A stretch of 13,107 nt of DNA, taken from NCBI GenBank assembly GCA_020438525.1, contig JAGQUL010000222.1:4274-17380 (forward strand), read 5' to 3'. A program made the position numbers and the translations under genes. Position 1 is the first letter of the stretch. The number at the start of each line of letters is the position of its first letter. This DNA comes from Thermoleophilia bacterium. Lineage in GTDB: Bacteria > Actinomycetota > Thermoleophilia > Gaiellales > SKUG01. The notes beneath the pieces are model-generated. The model saw nothing but the letters and a program-made list of their open reading frames with translations, was not told where the DNA came from and did not search any database. Shown piece by piece: positions 12,744 to 13,107 of this stretch.

Positions 12744-13107
12744 ATGGCCTCCAGCTCCGACGCGCTCTACGTGACCTACGGCGACCAGCTCGCCGACGCC
12801 CTGCAGGGAGTGGTCGACGACGACCAGCTGCTCGTCGTGCGCGAGGCGCTGCGCGACGGACCGCTCGTGCCGCCGCCGAGCGAGGGCATCGACGCGTTCG
12901 TCGCGATGCGCGCGCACCACCTCGCTGCCGCGCACGCCGCTGATGAATCTCGCGCGCGCGAGGAGCTGCTCGCGGCGTGGACGCGGATCGCCGAGCACGA
13001 CGGACCGGTCGTGCTCGTGGTGGACGAGCAGACGTGCATCGACTGCGCGACGTTCGCGGCCTGCGCGCTCGACGTGCTTCACCGCGCCGGCCGCGGGATC
13101 GCGCGAA
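12744..13107 (+). CDS. DUF1835 domain-containing protein (partial, continues past the right edge)
   Basis: The first 121 residues match the DUF1835 pattern: an opening strand and turn LYVTYGDQLADAL (8-20), then LLVVREALRDGPLVPPP (29-45), equivalent to the family's 'vWREaLxxGPV' stretch. It continues with an R-A-H-H-L helix (56-60) and a predicted strand VVLVVDEQTCIDCATFAACALDVL (89-112), where the family usually has a D-x-x-C-Q-type motif. The biochemical function of DUF1835 is unknown; some members are annotated near stress or signalling genes. ATG 12744 is preferred because the domain starts right after it and a TAGGAT -10 lies 6 nt upstream. The frame is open to the window end with no stop, so the C-terminal part is missing. 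It may be transcribed separately from the dehydrogenase upstream. Confidence 0.8.
   Translation, partial: MASSSDALYVTYGDQLADALQGVVDDDQLLVVREALRDGPLVPPPSEGIDAFVAMRAHHLAAAHAADESRAREELLAAWTRIAEHDGPVVLVVDEQTCIDCATFAACALDVLHRAGRGIAR

Overview
This window is a compact, very GC-rich (about 70% by eye) bacterial chromosome segment. Its genes are tightly packed, with ATGA overlaps, overlapping stops and frequent start sites with little leader. Gene content suggests a high-GC actinobacterium, possibly of the Thermoleophilia/Solirubrobacterales type: a full tricorn protease homolog, RimJ/RimL-type acetyltransferases, a DUF1835 protein and a very long secreted protein built of [S/A]-[V/I]-T-x-x-K-[I/L]-A-[D/N]-[G/D] repeats. 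That placement is inference from gene content and composition; there is no rRNA or other marker here.

Layout. (1) 1-1358, minus strand: the N-terminal part of a P-loop sulfotransferase that runs off the left edge, preceded by a Blc-type lipocalin with a long Ala/Pro-rich N-terminal extension. (2) 1543-2644, plus strand: a GNAT acetyltransferase overlapping by 8 nt a 2H-phosphoesterase of the 2'-5' RNA ligase (LigT/ThpR) family. (3) 2641-5949, minus strand: a complete 1102-residue tricorn protease homolog with the catalytic tetrad intact. Its stop codon and that of the LigT gene share one CTAG. (4) 6071-7208, plus strand: a three-gene operon (RimJ-like acetyltransferase, BolA/IbaG, CGFS monothiol glutaredoxin) joined by two ATGA overlaps. 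BolA and CGFS glutaredoxin are known partners that share a [2Fe-2S] cluster. (5) 7230-9992, minus strand: a 920-residue predicted secreted protein with about 70 decapeptide repeats in four phased blocks and a small C-terminal domain holding its only two cysteines. (6) 9993-10346: a 354-bp divergent regulatory region with a perfect 16-bp palindrome. (7) 10347-10703, plus strand: an unrecognised 118-residue protein followed by a strong hairpin terminator. (8) 10868-12715, plus strand: a membrane-anchored PQQ-type sugar dehydrogenase (GSDH fold) fused to a C-terminal cupredoxin with a full type 1 copper site. (9) 12744 to the right edge: the start of a DUF1835 protein, probably read from a near-leaderless promoter.

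How the genes work together: the clear functional unit is acetyltransferase-BolA-glutaredoxin (iron-sulfur/redox homeostasis). The repeat protein and the dehydrogenase-cupredoxin fusion both look envelope-associated, but nothing in the sequence ties them into one pathway. The least explained items are the decapeptide-repeat protein, the operator-like palindrome beside it, the orphan 118-residue protein, and the topology and metal-binding tail of the dehydrogenase-cupredoxin fusion. I saw no IS elements, CRISPR arrays, tRNA or rRNA genes.
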